DNA from: Clostridiales bacterium
Lineage (GTDB): Bacteria > Bacillota > Clostridia > Christensenellales > Christensenellaceae
Direction: 5' to 3'
Assembly (NCBI GenBank): GCA_015056045.1
Contig: SVGZ01000002.1
Span: 62,001 to 126,000 of the forward strand
DNA length: 64,000 nucleotides
Shown here: one piece after another, positions 16,424 to 24,975 of the stretch
Layout: each line of letters starts with the position of its first letter
Numbering within the stretch: the stretch's first letter is position 1
Position numbers and translations under genes: made by a program
Notes under the pieces: generated by a model
What the model was told of the DNA's origin: nothing
Databases searched by the model: none
Seen by the model: the letters and a program-made list of their open reading frames with translations, nothing else

Positions 16424-19075
16424 TTGAAAAAGTATGTATCTTTGCTGATTGTCATGATGCTGCTCTGCAGTTTCATTGCCATTCCCTGCGCTTTTGCAGA
16501 AGATGATCTGCGCATGACAGCAACGCCCGATCCTGCGGAATTGGCTGCCGGCGGAAAGATCTCCCTCAAGCTTGAGCTGGATAACCGCGGCGATGCTATA
16601 ACGCAGATCAAGATCAAAAAAGACGATAAAGAGCTTTCGATGATCGATTCTCTTGCCGAAGGCGCAAATGTCACCGTAACGATCCCGAATGTTGAGATCA
16701 GGACGGATGAACTTGGGGATGACATTGAGATCACAGCCGAATATAACTATAACGGCAAGACAAGAACCGAAACCACCGAGTTTACGATCAAAGAAGCAGA
16801 AGCAGCACCTGCTTGTGAGCTTGCTGTTGCGGCGGATAAAGCCGAATATACAGCAGGTGAAACCGCAAAGCTTACATTCAGCATCAAAAATACAGGCAAT
16901 ATCGCTCTGCTGAATTGTCAGGTAAAAGACCCGAATGTAGACGGCGGTAAAAACCTTGCCGGTGCACCTTTTGCGATTGAAGCGGGAAAAGCTGTTGATA
17001 TCGAATATGAGATGCCTGTTGAAAAAGCCGCGGCGATCTCTGCAGCCTTTACCGCAGAAGCAGGAGAGGAAGCTTTTGAAAAGAGCTTCGACCCGTATCA
17101 GCTTTCCCTTGTTCCCGCAGCGCTTGAAATCTCCGCTGTGACGGATAAAACAGAAGTCAATTACGGCGATGAAGTCCGCATCCATATCGAATTAAAGAAT
17201 GTCGGCGGCGATGCCATGAACGGCGTTGTCTTAAAAGATCAGAAAGGCAATGCCATTACGCTCGCTTCTCAAAGCATCTTACCGGGCGAAAGCCTGCAGG
17301 CGGAATACTGCTTTGCAGCGGAAATGAGCGAAGAATTCGTCTTTACCGCAACAGCCGGTGAGTACATCCTGAGCTCCGAACCTCTTGCTTTAACGGTAAA
17401 TGGCGGACCTGTTGATCCGGCTGCACCGCTTAGTCTGAACGTCTATGCGGATAAGACAACGATCGAAAAAGCCGGTGAATTAAACATCACGATCAGCATC
17501 GAAAACGCAACAGCAGACGTTTATAAAGATGTCGTTATTTCCGAAAGAACATTGGGAGAAATCGAAAAACTGGATGAACTCCCTGCAGGCACAAGAGCTA
17601 AGATCACAAGAGCGATCGATATTACAGGCTCGAGTGAACTCGAATTTTTCATGACGGCGGTTTCGCCCGATGGTGTTAAAGTTGAGTTTACGAGCACACC
17701 CTTGTTCATCACCGTTATAGGAGGTAGTAACTTGAACGAATTTTTCAGTAACCTGACCAAAGGCGACAATATCTTTCTCCTTATTATAGGGATCATCGCC
17801 ATCGTTGTTATCGGTCTTATCATTGCGCTGATCTGCGTTTCCAAAGCGGAAAAGAAAGAAAAAGAGAATGGTAAAGCCGAAGAAAAAGAAGAGCTTTCTT
17901 ATGTAAGCCGTGAAGCCGTTTCGAGAAACTCCGCAAGACCCAGCAGAAGAAGACGCAGATACGTTGAACCTGCAGAAGAAGCTGCCGAGGAAACTGTTGA
18001 AGCTCCGGAAGAAGCTGCAGAAGAAACAGTGGAAGAAACGAAAGAAGAGGCATTTGTTCCTGCGGCAAGTCTTTCCGGCTGGAGCGTAGGCTTTGAAGAG
18101 GAAGAAGAAAAAGAGCTCACGCATTCCGAAAAGATCGATGAACAGGTCAGAAAGATGAATGAAGACCTCGAATTCAGACTTGAAGAACAGCGCGCAAGAG
18201 AAGTGATTCCTTCGCTTGGCTACAATATCGGCGAAACAGAAGAAGCTGTTGCTGAAGAAGCACCGATCGCTGAAGAACCCGAAGAAGTCGATGATATTGC
18301 CAATATCGTCATTCCCGAGCTCGATATCGCACAGCCCAGCACAGACCTCTTTGACGATGACGATTTCAATTTCGATGATATCGTGATTTCCGAAGAAGAT
18401 ATTCAGGCAGAAATCGCAAAGATCATGGCTGAAAGAGCAGCAGAAGAGGCAAGACTTGAAGCGGAAAGATTGGCAGCGGAAGAAGCAGCAAGGCTTGAAG
18501 CGGAAAGATTAGCAGCCGAAGAAGCAGCAAGACTTGAAGCCGAAAGATTAGCAGCCGAAGAAGCAGCAAGACTTGAAGCCGAAAGATTAGCAGCCGAAGA
18601 AGCAGCAAGGCTTGAAGCAGAAAGATTAGCAGCGGAAGAAGCAGCAAGACGTGAAGCTGCAAGAAAAGCACGCGCAGAAGCTATTCGTCAGGAAGCGATC
18701 CGCAGAATGAACGAAGCTGCCGAAAAGAGAAGAGCAGCAGAAGAAGCGGAAAGAATCGCAGCAGAAGAAGCTGCAAAGCGTGAAGCTGAAGCACGCGCTG
18801 CAAAGGAAGCGGCTATGCGCGAAGCAAGAAAGAAAGCCGTCATGGAAGCAGCAAGACGTGAAGCCGAAAGACGCATCGCTATGGAAGCTGCTGCAAAAGC
18901 CGAAGCGGAAAAAGCTGCCGCAGAAGCTGCTGCAAAAGCTGAAGCGGAAAAAGCCGCTGCAAAAGTTGAAGCTGCACCGATGACACAGGCAGAAGAAAGA
19001 AGACTTGCTGCAGAAAAGAGACTCGAAGCTCTCCGCCAGGCAGAAGCTTTAAGAAAAGCCAAAAAAGGCGAATAA
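16424..19075 (+). CDS. Large single-pass membrane protein: CARDB-like extracellular repeats and a long Glu/Ala coiled-coil tail, 883 aa
   Basis: Start is TTG behind AAGGAG. A signal peptide spans ~1-25 (LLIVMMLLCSFIAIPCAFA). Four ~100-residue beta-sandwich segments follow (each with a pattern like LSL..YADK..IEKAGELNI.ISIEN), resembling CARDB/COG1361 adhesion modules. A transmembrane helix lies at ~449-471 (LIIGIIAIVVIGLIIALICV), then an acidic cytoplasmic region and a ~230-residue coiled coil. Within the tail, five 13-residue units (LEAERLAAEEAAR) form the DNA repeat at 18455-18649. So extracellular binding modules are joined to a long cytoplasmic rod. It lies directly after ilvE and before tkt, which says nothing about function. 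No LPxTG or S-layer motif. Role unknown. Confidence 0.8.
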   Translation: MKKYVSLLIVMMLLCSFIAIPCAFAEDDLRMTATPDPAELAAGGKISLKLELDNRGDAITQIKIKKDDKELSMIDSLAEGANVTVTIPNVEIRTDELGDDIEITAEYNYNGKTRTETTEFTIKEAEAAPACELAVAADKAEYTAGETAKLTFSIKNTGNIALLNCQVKDPNVDGGKNLAGAPFAIEAGKAVDIEYEMPVEKAAAISAAFTAEAGEEAFEKSFDPYQLSLVPAALEISAVTDKTEVNYGDEVRIHIELKNVGGDAMNGVVLKDQKGNAITLASQSILPGESLQAEYCFAAEMSEEFVFTATAGEYILSSEPLALTVNGGPVDPAAPLSLNVYADKTTIEKAGELNITISIENATADVYKDVVISERTLGEIEKLDELPAGTRAKITRAIDITGSSELEFFMTAVSPDGVKVEFTSTPLFITVIGGSNLNEFFSNLTKGDNIFLLIIGIIAIVVIGLIIALICVSKAEKKEKENGKAEEKEELSYVSREAVSRNSARPSRRRRRYVEPAEEAAEETVEAPEEAAEETVEETKEEAFVPAASLSGWSVGFEEEEEKELTHSEKIDEQVRKMNEDLEFRLEEQRAREVIPSLGYNIGETEEAVAEEAPIAEEPEEVDDIANIVIPELDIAQPSTDLFDDDDFNFDDIVISEEDIQAEIAKIMAERAAEEARLEAERLAAEEAARLEAERLAAEEAARLEAERLAAEEAARLEAERLAAEEAARLEAERLAAEEAARREAARKARAEAIRQEAIRRMNEAAEKRRAAEEAERIAAEEAAKREAEARAAKEAAMREARKKAVMEAARREAERRIAMEAAAKAEAEKAAAEAAAKAEAEKAAAKVEAAPMTQAEERRLAAEKRLEALRQAEALRKAKKGE
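18455..18649 (+). repeat. Five 39-base tandem repeats inside the coiled-coil gene
   Basis: The unit begins CTTGAAGC and encodes LEAERLAAEEAAR. Five units run head to tail with a few silent changes; the frame is kept because 39 is a multiple of three. Copy number may vary between strains. Confidence 0.9.
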
Positions 19076-19149
19076 TTTCAATAATTGGGCAATAAAGCCT
19101 TGATTATACCGTTTATCTTAGTGAAACATATTTGTTAGGAGAAAGTGAT

Positions 19150-21123
19150 ATGAATAAGCTTGATCAGTTGACAGTTAACACGATTCGTACCCTTTCGGCT
19201 GACGCTATCCAGAAGGCAAACTCCGGTCACCCGGGTACACCTCTTGGTGCAGCACCGATCGCGTACACAGTTTTTGCAGATCATCTCTGCAATAACCCGA
19301 AGAATCCTTCCTGGCAGAACAGGGATAGATTCATCCTTTCCGCAGGCCATGCTTCCATGCTTCTGTACTCCACAATGCATCTTTTCGGTTATGATGTAAG
19401 CCTCGAAGATTTAAAGCAGTTCCGTCAGTGGGGTTCCAAAACACCCGGTCATCCGGAATATTGGCACATCCCCGGCATCGAAACAACAACAGGTCCTCTT
19501 GGCATGGGTGTTGCAAACGCTGTCGGTATGGCAATGGCAGAAGCTCACCTCGCTGCAAAATTCAACAAGCCCGGCTACAATGTAGTTGACCACTACACGA
19601 TCGCTTTCACAGGCGATGGCTGCCTTGAAGAAGGTATTTCCGGCGAAGCAAGCTCCCTCGCTGGCACATTAAAGCTCGGCAAACTCATCGTTATCTACGA
19701 TAAGAACGATATCACGATCGAAGGCAACATCAATATCGCATTCGACGAAGACGTTGCAAAGAGATACGAAGCTTATGGCTGGGGCGTCATCAACGTTGCA
19801 GACGGCAACAACGACCTCGACGCTATCTCCAAGGCTATCGCAGAAGCTAAGGCTGATACAACGAAGCCCACGCTGATCATCGTCCGCACAGATATCGCTT
19901 ATGGCTGCGATGCTCTTATCGGCAAAGCTGCAAGCCATGGTGCACCTCTTGGCGATGCAAACGTAGCTGCTCTGAAAGAAGCTCTCGGCTTCAAAGCTGA
20001 CGAATTCTTCGCAGTTCCCGAAGGCGTATATGAAAACTGCGCTGCTAAGGTTGAAAAATATGCTGCTGCAGAAGCTGCATGGAACAAGATGTTTGAAGAA
20101 TATGCTGCTGCATATCCGGAACTCGCTGCTGAATACAAAGCTGCATTCGCAGATGTTCCCGCAGAAGTATTCGACGAAGAATTCTACACATTCGAAAAAG
20201 GCGTTGCTACAAGAGAAGCTTCCGGTCTCGTTCTGCAGAAGCTCGCTGCAAGAATCCCGAAGATGTTCGGTGGTTCCGCAGACTTGGCTCCGACAAACAA
20301 GTCCGACATGAAGGGCAAGGGCGATTTCTCCGCAGCTAACTATGCTGGTCAGAACATCCACTTCGGTATCCGTGAATTCGCAATGGCTGCTGCAGGCAAC
20401 GGTATGTTCCTCCACGGCGGTGTTCAGCCCTATGTTGCAACATTCCTCGTATTCTCCGACTATCTGAAGCATGCTATTCGTCAGGCTGCTATCATGGATG
20501 TTGGCCCGATCTATATCCTCACACACGATTCCATCGGTGTTGGCGAAGACGGCGCTACACATGAACCGATCGAGCATCTCGCTTCCATCCGCAGCATCCC
20601 GAACGCTTATATGTGGAGACCTGCTGATGCAAAGGAAACAGCTGCTGCTTACGAATTTGCTATCACACAGAAGAAACCCACCGCTATCGCTTGCTCCAGA
20701 CAGGGTCTCCCGCTCTATGCTGAAACAGGCAAAGAAGCTTTAAAAGGCGCTTACATCATCAAGGATTGCGAAGGCACACCCGAACTCATCATCATGGCTA
20801 CAGGTTCCGAGCTCGAACTCGCTGTTAAGGCTTATGAAGAATTAAAGGGCGAAATCAAGGTTCGTGTTATCAGCATGCCTTGCCAGGAACTCTTCGACGA
20901 ACAGCCTGCTGAATACAAAGAAGCACTGCTCCCGAACAACGTTCGCGCAAGACTCGCTATCGAAGCAGCTTCCTCCTTCGGTTGGGCTAAGTATGTTGGT
21001 CTTGATGGTGACACCGTTACAATCGACCACTACGGCGCATCTGCACCGGCTAAGATCCTCTTCAAGGAATTCGGCTTCACAGTTGAAAACGTCGTTGCAA
21101 AGGCAAAAGCTCTTGTAAAATAA
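19150..21123 (+). CDS. tkt: Transketolase, 657 aa
   Basis: Thiamine-diphosphate enzyme of the pentose phosphate pathway moving two-carbon units between sugar phosphates. Order: N-terminal PP domain with [17 protein letters not shown] and the TPP/Mg motif [18 protein letters not shown], central Pyr domain with [15 protein letters not shown] and [20 protein letters not shown], and C-terminal domain. Full length (about 660), not the split type. The frame opens at a TTG (19132) but AGGAGAAAGTGAT directly precedes ATG 19150. A strong terminator follows. A possible -10 (TATACC at 19105) has no good -35. Confidence 0.97.
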   Translation: MNKLDQLTVNTIRTLSADAIQKANSGHPGTPLGAAPIAYTVFADHLCNNPKNPSWQNRDRFILSAGHASMLLYSTMHLFGYDVSLEDLKQFRQWGSKTPGHPEYWHIPGIETTTGPLGMGVANAVGMAMAEAHLAAKFNKPGYNVVDHYTIAFTGDGCLEEGISGEASSLAGTLKLGKLIVIYDKNDITIEGNINIAFDEDVAKRYEAYGWGVINVADGNNDLDAISKAIAEAKADTTKPTLIIVRTDIAYGCDALIGKAASHGAPLGDANVAALKEALGFKADEFFAVPEGVYENCAAKVEKYAAAEAAWNKMFEEYAAAYPELAAEYKAAFADVPAEVFDEEFYTFEKGVATREASGLVLQKLAARIPKMFGGSADLAPTNKSDMKGKGDFSAANYAGQNIHFGIREFAMAAAGNGMFLHGGVQPYVATFLVFSDYLKHAIRQAAIMDVGPIYILTHDSIGVGEDGATHEPIEHLASIRSIPNAYMWRPADAKETAAAYEFAITQKKPTAIACSRQGLPLYAETGKEALKGAYIIKDCEGTPELIIMATGSELELAVKAYEELKGEIKVRVISMPCQELFDEQPAEYKEALLPNNVRARLAIEAASSFGWAKYVGLDGDTVTIDHYGASAPAKILFKEFGFTVENVVAKAKALVK

Positions 21124-21136
21124 GCAACTATCATAA

Positions 21137-21166
21137 AGAGGCTCTCTTTTAAGAGAGCCTTTTTTG
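21137..21166 (+). terminator. Intrinsic terminator of tkt
   Basis: AGGCTCTC and GAGAGCCT arms with a TTTTAA loop, then TTTTTT. Confidence 0.9.
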
Positions 21167-21211
21167 TTTATGCGGGCTTATCGAAAAATCCCGGCAAAAC
21201 TTTTAATGTTT

Positions 21212-21820
21212 CTATCTGTTAAACATTTGCATCAGTATGGATGGGTCTATACTGCCGCCGAACATCGAGAACATCTTCGATAAATCAAGACCGGCAAAAG
21301 CACCGTTCCGCATCAGCTCTGCAATGAGAACAGACGGGTCGCTGTTTCCACGGAGCAAAGCACCGGAAGAGAGCAGGCTTTCAAGCATCCGAAGGGTATT
21401 TCCCGAGCGAACACCGCCGTATTTCCCGAGAATGGAAAAAAGCTCCGATAATCTCTGTTTTTCGGTCAAAGTGCGCCGCAAATGATAGGTCGGTAGCGTC
21501 TGACCGCCAAGCTGACGGCTGATACTGTTGCGAAAGCCGAGAATCTCTTCGATGCGTTTTTTGTCATGCTCCGAAACAAAGGGATAAATATCGGAAAGCA
21601 GATTCATTGCCGTGATGCCCGAAAAACCATCCTGAATGACGAGCCCCAAAAGCCCCGATAAAAAAGGCGTAAAAGGCTGCGGCGGATTTGGCGGTGGGTT
21701 CTGTTTTGGCGGAGGGCCATTGCGATATGGTTTTCCCCAAGGCGGCGGTGGAGGAGTATGTGGTCTGGACGGTCTGTTGGGTCTTGGCGGCGGATTTGGC
21801 GGATATTTTCTGTCAGGCAT
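21212..21820 (-). CDS. Protein with a proline-rich N-terminus and a helical C-terminus, 202 aa, unknown
   Basis: Not recognised. The first ~50 residues are almost only Pro, Arg, Asn and Lys (PNPPPRPNRPSRPHTPPPPP), probably disordered and extended. The remaining ~150 residues look alpha-helical, with LLSDIYPFVSEHDKKRIEEI near 74-93 and three Leu/Ser-rich helices. No signal peptide or membrane segment. AAGGAA lies a few bases before the ATG. It is transcribed away from the small gene at 21937; both share a short P..L/V....K(R/K)(I/L)..I motif, see findings. Confidence 0.65.
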   Translation of the reverse strand: MPDRKYPPNPPPRPNRPSRPHTPPPPPWGKPYRNGPPPKQNPPPNPPQPFTPFLSGLLGLVIQDGFSGITAMNLLSDIYPFVSEHDKKRIEEILGFRNSISRQLGGQTLPTYHLRRTLTEKQRLSELFSILGKYGGVRSGNTLRMLESLLSSGALLRGNSDPSVLIAELMRNGAFAGLDLSKMFSMFGGSIDPSILMQMFNR

Positions 21821-21936
21821 TTCCTGTTCCTTCTTTCGATCTTTTCTATATTCTATGAAAGCGAATAGATTTTGTTCACATTAAAGAGGAGAAAGCATAT
21901 CAATAGGATATCGAACTGTATTTGTGAGGTGTGAAA

Positions 21937-22218
21937 ATGGCAAGAAATATACGGAATATGGGTAAAGAAAACACGAAAAAAGAAAGTTTCCCGACGGATC
22001 AGCGCGGTATGAATGATGTGTTATCGGCAGCTTCCAAAGAATTTGCCGGAAAAAACGAAAATGACCTGATGAATGAGCTCATGGGACAGGTGATGCAGGG
22101 CAGACAGGACGGCAGCTTTACGCCTGAGGCTTTGCAGCAGTTTATCCGTTCCGTTTCGCCGATGCTGAACGGACAGCAGAAGCAAAAACTGAATGATATC
22201 GTCCGCCGTATAAAATAA
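21937..22218 (+). CDS. Small helical protein, 93 aa, unknown
   Basis: Not recognised. A GTG at 21931 opens the frame, but GAGGTG five bases before ATG 21937 makes that the likely start. The basic N-terminus (MARNIRNMGKENTKK) is followed by predicted helices, ending FIRSVSPMLNGQQKQKLNDI. Its C-terminal helix pair resembles part of the divergently encoded proline-rich protein. The maf promoter begins two bases after its stop codon. Confidence 0.65.
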   Translation: MARNIRNMGKENTKKESFPTDQRGMNDVLSAASKEFAGKNENDLMNELMGQVMQGRQDGSFTPEALQQFIRSVSPMLNGQQKQKLNDIVRRIK

Positions 22219-22219
22219 T

Positions 22220-22248
22220 TTGAAATCGCTGTCGAAGCTGTGTACAAT
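22220..22248 (+). promoter_or_regulatory. Promoter of maf
   Basis: TTGAAA (22220-22225), 17-base spacer, TACAAT (22243-22248); start predicted near 22255. Confidence 0.85.
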
Positions 22249-22277
22249 AGGAAAGGAAAAACTATTGGAGGCACAGC

Positions 22278-22844
22278 ATGAAACTGGTTTTGGCTTCGGC
22301 ATCGCCAAGGCGAAAAGAACTTTTACGATATATCAAAGAGGATTTTGCAGTTATTCCGAGCACTGCGGAAGAAAACGCTTCGGGAACACCGGAGGAGATC
22401 GTTCGGCAGCTTTCGGAATTAAAGGCAAGGTCTGTTTTTGATTCGCTTGAGGATAAGGAAGATGTTGCCGTTTTGGGTTCGGATACGATCGTTGTTTTGG
22501 ATGGCGAGATCATGGGTAAACCCAAGGATGAAGCTGATGCAAAGAGGATGCTCCGCGCACTTTCGGGTCGTGTGAATATTGTCTATACGGGTGTTGCCGT
22601 TGTTGCGAAGAATTTTGCGGAAAGCGGCTTTGTCAAATCGGATGTCTGTTTTGATGTGCTTTCAGATGAAGAGATCGATGCGTACATCAAAACCGGTGAC
22701 CCTATGGACAAAGCGGGAGCCTATGGATTGCAGAGCATCGGCGGGAAATTCCTCGTCAAGATCGAAGGTGATTGGTCTGCTGTTATGGGCTTGCCTCTCA
22801 ATGCTTCCTATCGCCTGCTCAAAAAATACGGCGTAATTGAATAA
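22278..22844 (+). CDS. maf: Maf family nucleoside triphosphate pyrophosphatase, 188 aa
   Basis: Hydrolyses non-canonical or surplus nucleoside triphosphates (dTTP/UTP type or m7GTP type) in the cytosol. The N-terminal signature LVLASASPRRKELL, the GSDTIVVLDGEIMGKP segment with its catalytic Asp, and DKAGAYGLQSIGGKFL are all present; length is normal. Ribosome site TTGGAGGCACAGC. Its transcript can end in a hairpin that lies only a few bases before the next gene. Confidence 0.95.
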   Translation: MKLVLASASPRRKELLRYIKEDFAVIPSTAEENASGTPEEIVRQLSELKARSVFDSLEDKEDVAVLGSDTIVVLDGEIMGKPKDEADAKRMLRALSGRVNIVYTGVAVVAKNFAESGFVKSDVCFDVLSDEEIDAYIKTGDPMDKAGAYGLQSIGGKFLVKIEGDWSAVMGLPLNASYRLLKKYGVIE

Positions 22845-22852
22845 GAACGAAA

Positions 22853-22884
22853 CCTCCGTACAAACTATGTGCGGAGGATTTTTT
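22853..22884 (+). terminator. Terminator-like hairpin holding the ribosome site of the next gene
   Basis: CCTCCGTAC (22853-22861), 7-base loop, GTGCGGAGG (22869-22877, one T-G pair), then ATTTTTT running up to the ATG at 22885. The right arm contains the GGAGG that should start translation of the next gene, so the same hairpin can terminate transcription after maf and mask that ribosome site. Confidence 0.7.
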
Positions 22885-23421
22885 ATGAAGAAAAAGAAGT
22901 GTTTTTGGTTTTTTTGCTGCATTCTTTTGCTCGCAAGTTCTGCTTTGGGCTTTTCTATGGGCAAGAGAAGTGACCCTGTTGGTGAAGAGGAAGTTGCCGT
23001 TATTGCGGAAGAAAAAATCACCTGTTTTGAAACAGAACTGAGACTGAAAAAGAGTTTTTCGCTTTGCGGACATGAGGAAGTTACCGATCGGAATCTTTTT
23101 ACGGATGAGATCGGGCTTTCGGAAAAGGATTTCCTTGCTTTGCACGAAGGCTGGATAAAACAGCGATTTAATGCGGAAGAGATCGTTTTGACCCGAAAAA
23201 CGGAAGGTTATTGCGAAGAACACATCATCGCCTGTCTTGACGGGAAAAGCATTCTGTTGTATCGGATGCAGGATGGGGAAACAATTCCGCTTGAGCGCAT
23301 AGAGCTTCAGAGCGGAAAATTAGCACCCGATATTATGAAAGAGCTTTCGCAGAAAAAAGTTTTTGCAAACAGAGAAGAAGCGGGCGCATATCTCGCAAAA
23401 AATGTTGTTTTCGGGGACTGA
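22885..23421 (+). CDS. Secreted protein with BofC-C-like domain, 178 aa
   Basis: A signal peptide is clear (KKCFWFFCCILLLASSALGF). The C-terminal ~75 residues (HIIACLDGKSILLYRMQDGE..., LAPDIMKELSQKKVFANREE) follow the order of strands and helices of the BofC C-terminal domain: G...YR...G..I.L..IEL..G.L...I...L..K..F..REEA..YL. BofC acts in the intermembrane space of developing spores. The match is by pattern only. ATG 22885 is chosen over 22837 because GGAGG lies seven bases before it and the signal peptide begins there. The ribosome site is inside a terminator-like stem. Confidence 0.6.
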   Translation: MKKKKCFWFFCCILLLASSALGFSMGKRSDPVGEEEVAVIAEEKITCFETELRLKKSFSLCGHEEVTDRNLFTDEIGLSEKDFLALHEGWIKQRFNAEEIVLTRKTEGYCEEHIIACLDGKSILLYRMQDGETIPLERIELQSGKLAPDIMKELSQKKVFANREEAGAYLAKNVVFGD

Positions 23422-23433
23422 ATCGTTTACAAT
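23405..23433 (+). promoter_or_regulatory. Promoter of proA
   Basis: TTGTTT (23405-23410), 17-base spacer, TACAAT (23428-23433); it overlaps the end of the BofC-like gene. Confidence 0.75.
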
Positions 23434-23479
23434 AGTAGTACAATAAAACGAAAAATCCCGTTTGATTCGGAGGAATACA

Positions 23480-24715
23480 ATGGAACAGCTGATTTTAGCG
23501 GCAAAACAGGCAAGACAGGCTTCGAGAAAGCTTGGCGTGCTTTCCACAAAAGTAAAAAATGAGATCATCTGCAGTATTGCGGATGGTTTGGTTGAAAAAG
23601 CGGAAGAGATCCTTTCGGCAAATGCGGTCGATATCAAAAATGCAGAAGAAGCAGGTTTGAAGAAATCTTTCATAGACAGGCTGCGCCTGAGCGAAGCGAG
23701 GATCGCAGATATTGCGGCAGCATTGCGCGAAGTTGCGGCTTTGCCTGACCCGATCGGAGAGATCGTCGGCGGAACAAAGAGACCGAATGGGCTCGTCATC
23801 ACGAAAAAACGTGTGCCGCTGGGCGTTATCGGTATTATTTTTGAGGCAAGACCCAATGTTACGGCAGATGCGATCGGTCTGTGCTTAAAATCCGGCAACG
23901 CGGTCATTCTCCGCGGCGGCAGCGATGCGATCCATTCGAATATGGCGATCGAAGCGGTTGCCAACGAATACGGTAAAAAAGCAGGTATGCCCGAAGGCTC
24001 GGTTTACCTCGTCAAAGATACTTCAAGAGAAACGGCTCGTTTCCTCATGGAAATGACGGGATATATCGATGTGTTGATCCCGCGCGGAGGAAAAGGGCTC
24101 ATTGATAACGTTGTCCGCAATGCGAAAGTACCGACGATCCAGACCGGCGCAGGAAATTGTCATGTCTATATCGACGCTTCTGCGGATATCGATATGGCGG
24201 TGGATATTATCCGCAACGCAAAAATGAGCAGACCTTCTGTCTGCAATGCGGCGGAGACACTACTTGTTCACAAAGATATTGCGGCGGCATTTTTACCGAA
24301 AGCGATTGAAGCCTTGAGGGGTGTTGAACTCCGCGGCTGCGAAGCCTGCCGTGCTTTTGGCATCGATATTCCGGCAACGGAAGAGGACTATTTCGAGGAA
24401 TATAACGACCTCATTCTGGCGGTCAAAATCGTCGAAAATACGGAAGAAGCCATCGAGCATATCAACAAATATGGTACGATGCACTCCGAAGCGATCGTCA
24501 CAAAGGACTATGCTTCTGCACAGCTTTTCAAAGATCTTGTGGATGCGGCTTGCGTTTATGTCAATGCTTCGACGAGATTTACGGATGGCGGCGAGTTCGG
24601 TTTTGGCGCAGAGATCGGCATTTCGAGCCAGAAACTCCATGCGCGCGGACCAATGGGCCTTACAGAGATCACGACGGTCAAATATGTCATCGACGGCGAC
24701 GGACAAATCAGATAA
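23480..24715 (+). CDS. proA: Gamma-glutamyl phosphate reductase, 411 aa
   Basis: NADPH-dependent enzyme making glutamate-5-semialdehyde, the second step to proline. Aldehyde-dehydrogenase fold with VPLGVIGIIFEARPNVTADA, LRGGSDAIHSN, PRGGKGLI, and the catalytic Cys in SRPSVCNAAETLL. Length is normal (about 415). The start at 23480 has CGGAGGAATACA; the frame opens earlier at 23462. Unusually proB is not adjacent, so glutamate 5-kinase must be elsewhere. Own promoter and terminator. Confidence 0.97.
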   Translation: MEQLILAAKQARQASRKLGVLSTKVKNEIICSIADGLVEKAEEILSANAVDIKNAEEAGLKKSFIDRLRLSEARIADIAAALREVAALPDPIGEIVGGTKRPNGLVITKKRVPLGVIGIIFEARPNVTADAIGLCLKSGNAVILRGGSDAIHSNMAIEAVANEYGKKAGMPEGSVYLVKDTSRETARFLMEMTGYIDVLIPRGGKGLIDNVVRNAKVPTIQTGAGNCHVYIDASADIDMAVDIIRNAKMSRPSVCNAAETLLVHKDIAAAFLPKAIEALRGVELRGCEACRAFGIDIPATEEDYFEEYNDLILAVKIVENTEEAIEHINKYGTMHSEAIVTKDYASAQLFKDLVDAACVYVNASTRFTDGGEFGFGAEIGISSQKLHARGPMGLTEITTVKYVIDGDGQIR

Positions 24716-24732
24716 TATGTTTTTTAAAAGAG

Positions 24733-24760
24733 CGGCGTGGCGATCCATGCCGTTTTTTTT
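24733..24760 (+). terminator. Intrinsic terminator of proA
   Basis: CGGCGTGG and CCATGCCG arms (one G-T pair), CGAT loop, then eight T. The rest of the 260-base gap to the next gene is AT-rich and holds only the promoter at 24863. Confidence 0.88.
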
Positions 24761-24862
24761 GTTGCCGAGACGGATATATTTTAGTAAAAAAATATCATTT
24801 TATATTTTTCTCTCAGTTTGGTGTTAATGCCCATAAAATCGTCAAATTTGTCGAAAAAACTA

Positions 24863-24890
24863 TTGTAATATTTTGGCAAAATAGTATAAT
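24863..24890 (+). promoter_or_regulatory. Promoter of the polysaccharide deacetylase gene
   Basis: TTGTAA (24863-24868), 16-base spacer, TATAAT (24885-24890); leader of about 80 bases. Confidence 0.6.
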
Positions 24891-24975
24891 AAATATAGTC
24901 CTTATTGTGGTATTGCGCTTGCTGCAGCACAAGGGATTGTTATTGAAATGATACGAGCGGATGTTGATATAGAGC

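Noticed and set aside
18455-18649. Insertion-sequence or mobile origin of the 39-base repeats
   Set aside because: The repeats keep the reading frame and the coiled-coil heptad-like pattern, so ordinary slippage within a gene explains them.
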